Counted from the stretch's first letter, positions 1 to 5,285 are shown. The stretch: 5,377 nt of DNA from Candidatus Iainarchaeum andersonii SCGC AAA011-E11 (GCA_000402355.1 AQRS01000001.1:388-5764), one strand, 5' to 3'. Notes: a model not told the origin generated them from the sequence alone. Numbers and translations are program-made.

Positions 1-1355
1 TTAATCGCTTCGCTGAGAGTCGGGAAAACGTGAACGGTGTCGCGAATGTCGTAGATGGTCATCTTGTTTTTGATTGCATAAGTTGCCGTTGTGATAATGT
101 CTGCGGCCATTGGCCCCACAATCTGGACTCCTAAAACCACTTTTGTTTTTGGGTCAACAACCATTTTGATTATTCCACGCGTATCTTTAATTGCTGCGGC
201 TTTTTCAACATGGTTCCAGCTTATCGTCCTGCACAGGCAAACATTGTATTTTTCCATGTGCTCTTCCTCGGTAATGCCAACAGAGGCCACTTGCGGAGAA
301 GTGAAAACAGCGCTAGGGATTTCACTATAATTAATGGTTTTGTTGGCTTTCCCAAACATGTTCTGCACCGCTACATTCCCCTGCTTTGCTGAAACCGTTT
401 CCAATGGCATTAAGCCGGTCACGTCGCCCACGGCATAAACATGTTTTTGTGTTGTCTGAAGGTGCTCGTTAACTTTAATGAAACCTTTTCCGTCAATTTC
501 AATGCCGGCATTGCCAATATCCATTTTATCCGTATGCGGCTTGAGGCCCGTGGCCAGCAACAGCATTTCAGCGCTTGCCGTCAATTCTCCATTGCTTTTC
601 TTGTCAAAAACTATTGTCACGCCATTTTTGGTTTGTTTCGCTTGCTTTATGTCCGTGCCCGTGTGGATTGTTATTCCCTCTGCCTCCAAGTGCTTTTTGA
701 GTTCTATTCCCAGCAGTTCATCAAATTTTGTAAGTATTCTTTCCGAGCGTTGGATTACCGTTGCCTTTATTCCGAAATGGTGGAATATTTGTGAGAACTC
801 CATTGCTTCCGGTCCGCCCCCGAGAATAATTATTGATTCAGGTTTTTTGTCAAGCTCAAAGAAGATGCTTTTGTTTGTAAGGAACTCAACATCCTCGATG
901 CCTTTTATGGGCGGCACGAATGTTGAAGCGCCAGTGGCTATCAAAATGTTTTCGCCATAAAATTCCCGGTTTCCAACCGCAATGGTGTGCGAATCCTTGA
1001 ATTTTGCGGACCCTTCCTTGAATTCAACGTGTTTTTGCCTTGCTATTACTTTCTCGTAATTCTTTTCCTGAAAGCCCTTAGCCATTTTCCGGGTTTCTCG
1101 CAGAGCTTCAACAAAGTCTGTTGTCCCACTCAATTTTATTGCATTGAAGACACTTCTTTGAGAATAGTAGCCAGTCGCTCCTTGGTGAAGCATTGTTTTT
1201 GATGGCACGCACCCAACGTTAACGCACGTTCCCCCCAGAGGGAGAATTTCCTGGTCGTTGATCATTAATGTTTTTTTCCCAAGCCTGTTGGCAGTATTTG
1301 CGGCTGCAAAGCCCCCGGCCCCGCCGCCGACAATAATCAGGTCATACTTTTGCAT
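1..1355 (-). CDS. merA: MerA-like FAD-dependent pyridine nucleotide-disulfide oxidoreductase (3' end cut by window)
   Basis: Class I flavin disulfide reductase, most like mercuric reductase, which reduces Hg(II) to Hg(0) with NADPH in the cytoplasm. The 451 visible residues show the FAD-binding GGGAGG (10-15), the redox disulfide GGTCVNVGCVPSK (41-53; C44, C49), the NAD(P) loop GGGPEAMEF (179-187) and the second FAD motif VYAVGDVTG (307-314). After the second NAD(P) strand come Q202 and R203 rather than an acidic residue, which favours NADPH. At the C-terminus HVFPTLSE has Phe444 where lipoamide dehydrogenases have the catalytic His of HPTLSE; MerA also has Phe-Pro there. There is no N-terminal heavy-metal domain. 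The reading frame is still open at base 1, and the C-terminal Cys pair that would prove MerA lies outside. The start overlaps the upstream regulator by 14 nt, so the two are co-transcribed. Family is certain; Hg specificity is inferred. The alternative is another MerA/Lpd-like reductase. Confidence 0.82.
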   Translation of the reverse strand, partial: MQKYDLIIVGGGAGGFAAANTANRLGKKTLMINDQEILPLGGTCVNVGCVPSKTMLHQGATGYYSQRSVFNAIKLSGTTDFVEALRETRKMAKGFQEKNYEKVIARQKHVEFKEGSAKFKDSHTIAVGNREFYGENILIATGASTFVPPIKGIEDVEFLTNKSIFFELDKKPESIIILGGGPEAMEFSQIFHHFGIKATVIQRSERILTKFDELLGIELKKHLEAEGITIHTGTDIKQAKQTKNGVTIVFDKKSNGELTASAEMLLLATGLKPHTDKMDIGNAGIEIDGKGFIKVNEHLQTTQKHVYAVGDVTGLMPLETVSAKQGNVAVQNMFGKANKTINYSEIPSAVFTSPQVASVGITEEEHMEKYNVCLCRTISWNHVEKAAAIKDTRGIIKMVVDPKTKVVLGVQIVGPMAADIITTATYAIKNKMTIYDIRDTVHVFPTLSEAI

Positions 1356-1686
1356 GAGCCAAAGTCCCCTCGTTTTTCTTTGCATTTTCTCCGCACTCAC
1401 AAAGATTTTTGCAATATTTATGCGTATGCTTATCCATGAGCTTAAGTAAAGGCAGAATTGTCTGCTTGTTCAAAGAATAAACGCGTTCCTGACCATTGGG
1501 TTTAACAAAAACAAAACCACAGTTTTGCAAACAAATCAAATGCCTTGAGGTAGTTGATTGCTCGAAACCAAGCCCTTTATAGATTTCAGTAACTCTTTTT
1601 GGCTCCTTCCTCAAAAAATCAATAATCTGCAGACGCTTGTCATTTGACAGCGTATTCAAAAAACAATTATATTCATTTAATTGCAT
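1342..1686 (-). CDS. ArsR-family winged-helix metalloregulator
   Basis: A 114-residue DNA-binding repressor-type protein. Helix-turn-helix runs through about residues 31-55, with recognition helix QSTTSRHLICLQ (43-54), followed by a wing at about 58-72. The classic ArsR metal box in the helix before the recognition helix is absent (KRVTEIYKGLGFE has no Cys). Instead the tail HTHKYCKNLCEC (87-98) offers H87, H89, C92, C96 and C98, a plausible metal site after the last helix; C52 and C56 are additional Cys. It is the first gene of an operon with the MerA-like reductase. Archaeal mercury operons are known to use ArsR-like rather than MerR-like regulators. The start is chosen because a TATA-like box lies about 25 nt upstream, giving a leaderless mRNA. 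The start sits inside a 16-bp tandem repeat. The metal sensed (Hg, or another thiophilic ion) is inferred from the neighbour. Confidence 0.85.
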   Translation of the reverse strand: MQLNEYNCFLNTLSNDKRLQIIDFLRKEPKRVTEIYKGLGFEQSTTSRHLICLQNCGFVFVKPNGQERVYSLNKQTILPLLKLMDKHTHKYCKNLCECGENAKKNEGTLAHAKV

Positions 1687-1702
1687 ATTCAGTTAATTGC
1701 AT
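1671..1702 (-). repeat. 16-bp tandem duplication across the regulator start codon
   Basis: Units 1671-1686 (ATTCATTTAATTGCAT on the plus strand) and 1687-1702 (ATTCAGTTAATTGCAT) match at 15 of 16 positions. On the minus strand each begins with ATG; the second ATG is the regulator start and the first, 16 nt upstream, is out of frame and stops after nine codons. The repeats cover the expected transcription start, so they could be an operator for the ArsR protein. A chance slippage duplication is the alternative. Confidence 0.6.
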
Positions 1703-1707
1703 GAAGG

Positions 1708-1717
1708 GTTTAAATAG
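1708..1717. promoter_or_regulatory. Symmetric TATA-like box shared by the regulator and the divergent ORF at 1740
   Basis: GTTTAAATAG contains the palindrome TTTAAA (1709-1714). Its centre is about 25.5 nt from the regulator start (1686, minus) and 28.5 nt from the ATG at 1740 (plus), both fitting archaeal leaderless promoters. The overlapping palindrome AGTTAACT (1716-1723) could be part of an operator. Inferred from spacing only. Confidence 0.5.
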
Positions 1718-1739
1718 TTAACTTTCTTTTAGTAATGGT

Positions 1740-1905
1740 ATGAACAACAAAATTATCGCAACTGCAGTCATCGCTTTTCTTATTGGTGCAGGGCATCGCC
1801 TTTATCATCACAAAAATAATTGTGTGCGGATCAGTTCGCCCATCTATCGTCATCCCTTTCGGTCGGCGTCATCGTCAGTTGATTACTCAGACCCTCTATG
1901 TATGA
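1740..1905 (+). pseudogene. Small membrane-anchored peptide, apparently frameshifted
   Basis: The ATG begins MNNKIIATAVIAFLIGAG, a convincing start of a membrane segment or signal anchor. In the literal frame the hydrophobic run then breaks into HRLYHHKNN and continues to a stop at 2013-2015 (91 residues), ending in a Ser run that is only the antisense of the C/D sRNA. Removing one G from the GGG at 1791-1793 instead continues the membrane helix as IAFIITKIIVCG and gives a 54-residue peptide ending at 1905. It lies divergent to the mer-like operon, with a TATA-like box about 28 nt upstream. Either a decayed gene, a sequencing error in GGG, or a real product in the literal frame. Function unknown. 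Confidence 0.4.
1831..1853 (-). ncRNA. Partial C/D-box module related to the neighbouring sRNA
   Basis: On the minus strand, ATGACGA (1853-1847, C'-like), the 12-nt guide TAGATGGGCGAA (1846-1835) and CTGA (1834-1831, box D) repeat the C'/guide/D module of the sRNA at 1930-2011. The guides agree at 10 of 12 bases, with nine consecutive in the core. A possible D' (CTGA) lies upstream at 1873-1876, but I see no good box C and only a 3-bp terminal stem. It is probably a decayed or partial duplicate, though it may still be functional. Confidence 0.4.
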
Positions 1906-1929
1906 TGTACTGTTTTTTTATTGTTAAGT

Positions 1930-2011
1930 GGCCCGGGTTCAGTCCGCCCATCTGTCTTCATTTTCCGGCGAAGGAATCAGAATCATCGTCATCCTCATCA
2001 TGTCCCGGGCC
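1930..2011 (-). ncRNA. C/D-box guide sRNA (2'-O-methylation guide)
   Basis: In transcription order: terminal stem GGCCCGGG (2011-2004); box C ATGATGA (2001-1995), a perfect RUGAUGA; first guide GGATGACGATGATT (1994-1981); box D' CTGA (1980-1977); a 15-nt spacer that can fold as TTCC-loop-GGAA; box C' ATGAAGA (1961-1955, one mismatch); second guide CAGATGGGCGGA (1954-1943); box D CTGA (1942-1939); and CCCGGGCC (1937-1930) closing a perfect 8-bp stem. Such RNAs bind L7Ae, Nop5 and fibrillarin. By the D+5 rule, the D guide targets a C in UCCGCCCAUCUG and the D' guide an A in AAUCAUCGUCAU. I could not assign the target. The RNA starts 18 nt after the stop of the 40-residue gene, so it may be processed from that transcript. 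It is long for an archaeal guide because of the long stem and spacer. Confidence 0.78.
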
Positions 2012-2029
2012 GTAAATCTTTGGTTTGGC

Positions 2030-2152
2030 TTACTTTTTATAAGCTTTCATAAGGCGGATAATGATGGCCTCGTAGCTCTCCCCTTTTTTGCCCAGGTCTT
2101 TGAGTTGATCTCTGATTTCAGGGGTTATTTGTATTGTAGTGAATTTTGGCAT
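2030..2152 (-). CDS. VapB/RHH-like antitoxin-type mini-protein (40 aa)
   Basis: A 40-residue protein starting MPKFTTIQITPEIRDQL. The layout is a short beta strand (about 3-10), a helix (11-22), a GKKGES turn (21-26) and a second helix (27-39, YEAIIIRLMKAY). This matches the small archaeal VapB-like or ribbon-helix-helix peptides, which dimerise through the strand to bind DNA, often as antitoxins. No toxin gene is adjacent, so it may be a lone regulator. A strong TATA-like box 29 nt upstream predicts an almost leaderless mRNA and supports this start. The C/D sRNA follows 18 nt after its stop. The family is assigned by pattern, not by search. Confidence 0.75.
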   Translation of the reverse strand: MPKFTTIQITPEIRDQLKDLGKKGESYEAIIIRLMKAYKK

Positions 2153-2167
2153 ATGCCACGTATAATA

Positions 2168-2175
2168 TCTATAGA
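2168..2175. promoter_or_regulatory. Palindrome TCTATAGA next to the TATA box of the 40-aa gene
   Basis: TCTATAGA (2168-2175) abuts the TATA-like box on its downstream side, a position where a bound protein would block transcription. The 9-mer ATCTATAGA (2167-2175) recurs at 5275-5283 in front of another gene. Candidate operator, perhaps for the RHH-like protein itself; in AT-rich DNA it could be chance. Confidence 0.25.
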
Positions 2176-2185
2176 CCTATATAAG
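2176..2185 (-). promoter_or_regulatory. TATA-like box for the 40-aa gene
   Basis: On the minus strand the box reads CTTATATAGG, centred about 29 nt upstream of the ATG at 2152. It places transcription start within a few bases of the start codon. It lies in the 37-nt gap after the stop of the 89-residue gene, so the small gene and the sRNA can be transcribed on their own. Confidence 0.55.
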
Positions 2186-2189
2186 AGTA

Positions 2190-2459
2190 TCATTTTCCAA
2201 TAATGCAAATAGTCCTTTTTGTTTCTTTTGGTTCTCCGCCAATTATTACCGCCAGCTTTTCAGGATCAACTATTGGCGCGTCTTCATGCCTAGGGCTTTC
2301 GAAGGCACCCCATAGTTCCCTGTACTTTAAGCCATTGAGTTCGTTAATTTTTATTGTGTCTCCTGATTTTGCGTTTACTCTAATGATTACATAGTGGTTC
2401 AATAGTGTAGAGTCAAAGCCTTGTTTTGCTTCGATTACACAGTTTTTCGTGACGTCCAT
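2190..2459 (-). CDS. Hypothetical protein, 89 aa
   Basis: I do not recognise this protein. It is 89 residues with no clear signal peptide or membrane segment. Alternating hydrophobic stretches (CVIEAKQ, NHYVIIRVNA, KLAVIIGGE, RTICIIGK) suggest a small beta-rich fold. The stretch LNGLKYRELWGAFESPRH (41-58) is a distinctive central part. Coding status rests on an uninterrupted frame, a good Shine-Dalgarno AGGTGA six bases before the ATG, and a TATA-like box upstream. It is divergent from the VirB4-like gene, sharing a 71-nt intergenic region with it, and is followed by the 40-residue gene on the same strand. Confidence 0.65.
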   Translation of the reverse strand: MDVTKNCVIEAKQGFDSTLLNHYVIIRVNAKSGDTIKINELNGLKYRELWGAFESPRHEDAPIVDPEKLAVIIGGEPKETKRTICIIGK

Positions 2460-2465
2460 TCAAAT

Positions 2466-2471
2466 TCACCT
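2466..2471 (-). promoter_or_regulatory. Shine-Dalgarno site for the 89-aa gene
   Basis: AGGTGA, six bases before the ATG at 2459. It supports that start. It contrasts with the predicted leaderless starts nearby, implying a real 5' leader for this gene. Confidence 0.6.
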
Positions 2472-2516
2472 GTAAACAAACCCAGACTCGTTGCTTTTAT
2501 TGTTTTTGTTTAATTG

Positions 2517-2525
2517 GTTTAAATT
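2517..2525. promoter_or_regulatory. Symmetric TATA-like box in the divergent intergenic region
   Basis: GTTTAAATT contains TTTAAA (2518-2523). On the minus strand it would start transcription near 2495, leaving about 35 nt of leader before the 89-aa gene. On the plus strand it would start near 2546, exactly at the second in-frame ATG of the VirB4-like gene. Inferred from spacing. Confidence 0.4.
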
Positions 2526-2530
2526 CAATA

Positions 2531-4339
2531 ATGATAATACCAAAAATGCCCTTCCTCCGCATGGCAGACGGAATAAAATCTATTTACCCGATACAAGAAG
2601 ACAAATTGAACATGAACCGCAACATACCAAGTGATGCACTCGCAGCCTGCTTCCCATTTACAACGGCTTATTTGAACCTTGATAGCGATGGAATACTATT
2701 TGGGTTGAACAAGACCAACAACATACCAATTATTCTTGACCCTTTCAAGTTTGCGAACTACAATGGCCTAATACTCGGCACATCCGGCGGGGGAAAAAGC
2801 GTCACAGCCAAACTATTCATACTCAGGAATTTACTCCGCGGGGTAAAAACAATAATAATTGACCCGCAGGGAGAATACGCAGAGCTCACGCAAAGGCACG
2901 GCGGGCAACTCATCGAAATCAACAGGGAAAGCGACACAATCATCAACCCATTCGATTTAATGGGCGCAGACCTCGGAGAAAAAACCATTTTGCTAATGGA
3001 TTTGTTCAAAATCATGTGCGGAGAACTAACAGAAGTACAAAAAAATATCTTGGACAAAGCCGTGCACAAAATTTACCAACAAAAAGGAATAATCCATAAC
3101 AACCCTGAAACATGGCTCAAAGAACCGCCAATCATGGAAGACTTGTACAATGAAATCTTGCACGAGAAAAAAACAGCCACGCGGCAAGAAAGAATGACCT
3201 ACGAAGCACTAGAAAATAGGTTGCGCATCTATGTTCATGGTTCCTTTTCTTTCATCAACAAGCAAACCAATTTGGATTTAACCAACGATTTGATTTGCTT
3301 CAACATCACAAACATGCCTGGACAAATAAAGCCAGTAATGATGTACCTCATAATGGATTTCGTGCATAAGAAAATGCAAAAAGACAGGGAACGCAAAACA
3401 CTTGTGATCGACGAGGCATGGTCTTTGCTGCGTTTTGCAGAGCACTCAAAAAGCATCTACGAACTCATAAAAACCGCAAGAAAGTTCGGTCTCGGAATAA
3501 CAATCATTACTCAAGAAGTAGAAGACCTAATTTCTTCAGCCGCTGGAAAAACAATTCTAGCAAATACTTCATGGAAATTCTTGTCCCGACAAGAACCTGC
3601 AGCAATTGCAGAGCTCGCGGAAAAATTTCACTTAAACAACGAAGAACAAAATTACTTGCTCACAGCCATGCCCGGGGAAGGCCTGCTTTTCGCCATGAAC
3701 GACCATATACCACTAAAGGTCGTGCCTTCGCCCCAAGAATACGAGCTAATTACCACAAATCCTGATGAAATAAGGAAAAGGGAAGAAAAACTCAAGGACT
3801 TAGGCGAAAAACCAGAGGGCCTTGAGGCATATAAGGCGGATAAGGCATACTATAAGCTCAAAGAACTCAACCCAGATCAAACAGAATTTCTAAAACAAAA
3901 TGGGTTTGTTGAAGCCCGGCTCTGCGGCCTGGAGAACTCTTCGCAATGGTTTTTGGTCAAAAAACCGATTTCGAGCGAGAGTGTAGAACATTATTTCATG
4001 GTTCAAGTAATTGCAGATGAAATAAGAAAACACACTGAAAGCGTGGCAACATACTCCAGCTTTGGGCCAGACATAGCATTCCAAACAGAGAAACCAAACG
4101 GAGAACTGGAATGGTATGCAATAGAAGTAGAAACAGGAACACAAATGAAAGTCCCGGCAGACCTAGAACTAAAAACATACAAAAACAATAATTCAGAAAA
4201 GCCAAAATATAAGGAATGGTGGTTTGTGGTCACTGATAAAGACAAAAAAAAGAATTATGAAAAACTGCATGAAACATTCACAAGGACGGAAATAAAAACA
4301 CTATTAAACCAATTATTTAGGGGAAACAACCATGAGTGA
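2531..4339 (+). CDS. VirB4/TraC-type ATPase lacking the N-terminal half, fused to a nuclease-like C-terminal domain
   Basis: VirB4-family ATPases power conjugation and type IV secretion at the inner face of the membrane. Here the core starts near residue 29 with RNIPSDALAACFPF, the join to the ATPase domain. Walker A is GTSGGGKS (83-90), followed by IIIDPQGEY (108-116) and INPFDL (138-143). Walker B is TLVIDEAW (290-297; D294, E295), followed by ITQE (326-329) and WKFLSRQEP (348-356). The 200-300 residue N-terminal region usual in VirB4 is absent; upstream in-frame codons show nothing like it. From about 410 a charged helical linker leads to an extra domain (about 445-600) with GPDIAF (512-517) and YAIEVETGTQ (529-538), a pattern like PD-(D/E)XK nucleases or replication-relaxation proteins, though ExE replaces ExK. 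The ATG at 2546 (sixth residue) is an alternative leaderless start. Its 3' end overlaps the Nudix gene by 8 nt. ATPase assignment firm; C-terminal role inferred. Confidence 0.85.
   Translation: MIIPKMPFLRMADGIKSIYPIQEDKLNMNRNIPSDALAACFPFTTAYLNLDSDGILFGLNKTNNIPIILDPFKFANYNGLILGTSGGGKSVTAKLFILRNLLRGVKTIIIDPQGEYAELTQRHGGQLIEINRESDTIINPFDLMGADLGEKTILLMDLFKIMCGELTEVQKNILDKAVHKIYQQKGIIHNNPETWLKEPPIMEDLYNEILHEKKTATRQERMTYEALENRLRIYVHGSFSFINKQTNLDLTNDLICFNITNMPGQIKPVMMYLIMDFVHKKMQKDRERKTLVIDEAWSLLRFAEHSKSIYELIKTARKFGLGITIITQEVEDLISSAAGKTILANTSWKFLSRQEPAAIAELAEKFHLNNEEQNYLLTAMPGEGLLFAMNDHIPLKVVPSPQEYELITTNPDEIRKREEKLKDLGEKPEGLEAYKADKAYYKLKELNPDQTEFLKQNGFVEARLCGLENSSQWFLVKKPISSESVEHYFMVQVIADEIRKHTESVATYSSFGPDIAFQTEKPNGELEWYAIEVETGTQMKVPADLELKTYKNNNSEKPKYKEWWFVVTDKDKKKNYEKLHETFTRTEIKTLLNQLFRGNNHE
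4319..4324 (+). promoter_or_regulatory. Shine-Dalgarno site for the Nudix gene
   Basis: AGGGGA lies inside the end of the VirB4-like gene, seven bases before the ATG at 4332. It supports internal initiation on a shared mRNA. Confidence 0.5.
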
Positions 4340-4823
4340 AGAAATCTTAGACTTGGTGAATGATAAAGACGAAGTAATAGGGACAGCACCCAGAAAAGAG
4401 GTAAACGAAAAAGGATTGCTCTACCGCTGTGCAGGCATATACGTTTTTTCTAACAACAAAATTGTTCTGCAAAAAAGAAGCCCTAAAAAAAGAATCAGGC
4501 CAAGCAACTGGGCGATAGTAGAAGAAACAGTAAAATCAGGAGAAACCTACGAACAAGCAGCCAAACGCGGCGTAAAGGAAGAACTAGGCGCTGAACCAAA
4601 AAACTTGAAATTCATCGGGAAAAAAATTATAAACGATACAGAATACCCGGACTATTTCATAATGTCATTTTACACTTGCACAATAAGTCAAAAAATAGCA
4701 ATAGACCAAGAAGAAGTGGCTGACACAAAATTATTTACTGTAAGCGAACTAAAAAATTTTGTTAAAAATAATACTAAAATAGTGCCATCATTGAAAGAAT
4801 CAATTGAACTAATTAAGGATTGA
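4332..4823 (+). CDS. IDI/YfcD-type Nudix hydrolase-like protein with degenerate Nudix box
   Basis: A 163-residue Nudix-fold protein; the family cleaves or isomerises nucleoside- and prenyl-diphosphate-like substrates. The N-terminal EILDLVNDKDEVIGTAPR and LYRCAGIYVF...KIVLQKRSPKK (30-53) follow the isopentenyl-diphosphate isomerase/YfcD subgroup. The Nudix box spans 65-87 (consensus Gx5Ex7REUxEExGU). E71, R79, E83, E84 and G86 are kept, but the first Gly is E65 and the Glu of the RE pair is G80. That Glu is the proposed general base in MutT, so catalysis may be weakened or use another residue. The metal ligands E83/E84 remain. It overlaps the VirB4-like ATPase by 8 nt and is surely co-transcribed; its 3' end overlaps the convergent gene by 11 nt. 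The substrate cannot be told from sequence. Diphosphate isomerase activity is unproven. Confidence 0.85.
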   Translation: MSEEILDLVNDKDEVIGTAPRKEVNEKGLLYRCAGIYVFSNNKIVLQKRSPKKRIRPSNWAIVEETVKSGETYEQAAKRGVKEELGAEPKNLKFIGKKIINDTEYPDYFIMSFYTCTISQKIAIDQEEVADTKLFTVSELKNFVKNNTKIVPSLKESIELIKD

Positions 4824-5220
4824 AATCTTTACGTAATTTTAATAGTTGCTTTTCTCGTTCTTTCATTTGTTCTTTTGAATTTTCAATTGTTTGCGCTACT
4901 AACCTACCTTCCGCCTGCAATAACAACACATCAATTTTGGCAAGAATTTCACCTACATCCGCTTTATCTGATTTTAGTTTTGTTATCAAGGGTTCGATGG
5001 CTTTTCTAAATTCTGCATCTATTTCATAATAAGCCTTTATTAATTTTCTTCTATTGCCCCTTCTTAGTAACTCTTCTGTTTCAGGATCGTACATAGCCTC
5101 AGGATGAAATGCAAGCCACTCATAATAGAATTCAATTATTTTATCCCGGTTCTGCTTGAGAGCCTTGGAGGCATTTATTTTTTCCAAAAGAACCTCAGCG
5201 TTATGTTTATCATCTGCCAT
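4813..5220 (-). CDS. Hypothetical helical protein, 135 aa
   Basis: Not recognised. The protein is soluble, charged and almost certainly all-helical: DKIIEFYYEWLAFHPEAM (25-42) is an amphipathic first part, and from about residue 60 to the end Lys/Glu-rich heptad-like stretches (IDAEFRKAIEPLITKLK, then EQMKEREKQLLKLRK) suggest a coiled coil. No signal peptide, membrane segment or Cys/His site is seen. A TATA-like box about 27 nt upstream of the ATG predicts a leaderless transcript and supports the start. The gene is convergent with the Nudix gene, overlapping it by 11 nt, so it is not part of that operon. Confidence 0.75.
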   Translation of the reverse strand: MADDKHNAEVLLEKINASKALKQNRDKIIEFYYEWLAFHPEAMYDPETEELLRRGNRRKLIKAYYEIDAEFRKAIEPLITKLKSDKADVGEILAKIDVLLLQAEGRLVAQTIENSKEQMKEREKQLLKLRKDFNP

Positions 5221-5242
5221 GACATAATATATGCACTAATTA

Positions 5243-5252
5243 GTATTTATAC
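5243..5252 (-). promoter_or_regulatory. TATA-like box for the 135-aa gene
   Basis: On the minus strand it reads GTATAAATAC, centred about 27 nt upstream of the start at 5220, so transcription would begin at or next to the ATG. A close match to the usual archaeal box and spacing. Confidence 0.6.
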
Positions 5253-5273
5253 GTTTCTATCTATTACACATAG

Positions 5274-5285
5274 AATCTATAGATT
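5274..5285. repeat. Perfect 12-bp palindrome AATCTATAGATT
   Basis: Self-complementary 12-mer, 22 nt upstream of the TATA-like box of the 135-aa gene and about 30 nt before a possible plus-strand start at 5314. Its core ATCTATAGA is shared with the promoter of the 40-aa RHH-like gene. Candidate regulator site; unproven. Confidence 0.3.

Noticed and set aside
1342..1355. Lipoamide dehydrogenase as the identity of the left-edge flavoprotein.
   Set aside because: The catalytic His of HPTLSE is Phe, the NAD(P) site lacks the acidic residue typical of NADH enzymes, and the neighbour is a metal-type regulator, so MerA-like fits better. Not fully excluded because the C-terminus is missing.
1828..2055. 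Plus-strand frame with two similar segments (SVRPSIVI and SVRPSVFI) and a His-rich run NHRHPHH, resembling a metal-binding repeat protein.
   Set aside because: The similarity is the antisense of the duplicated C/D guide module. The frame is interrupted by a stop at 1903-1905, and the C/D boxes and stem explain the sequence better.
2758..3765. Long alternative frames on both strands inside the ATPase gene.
   Set aside because: They lie within a gene with firm motifs and show no domain-like features; they are shadow frames.
3890..4245. Hydrophobic, Cys- and Phe-rich minus-strand frames antisense to the C-terminal domain.
   Set aside because: Their composition is the mirror of Lys/Glu-rich codons on the plus strand; no start signals.
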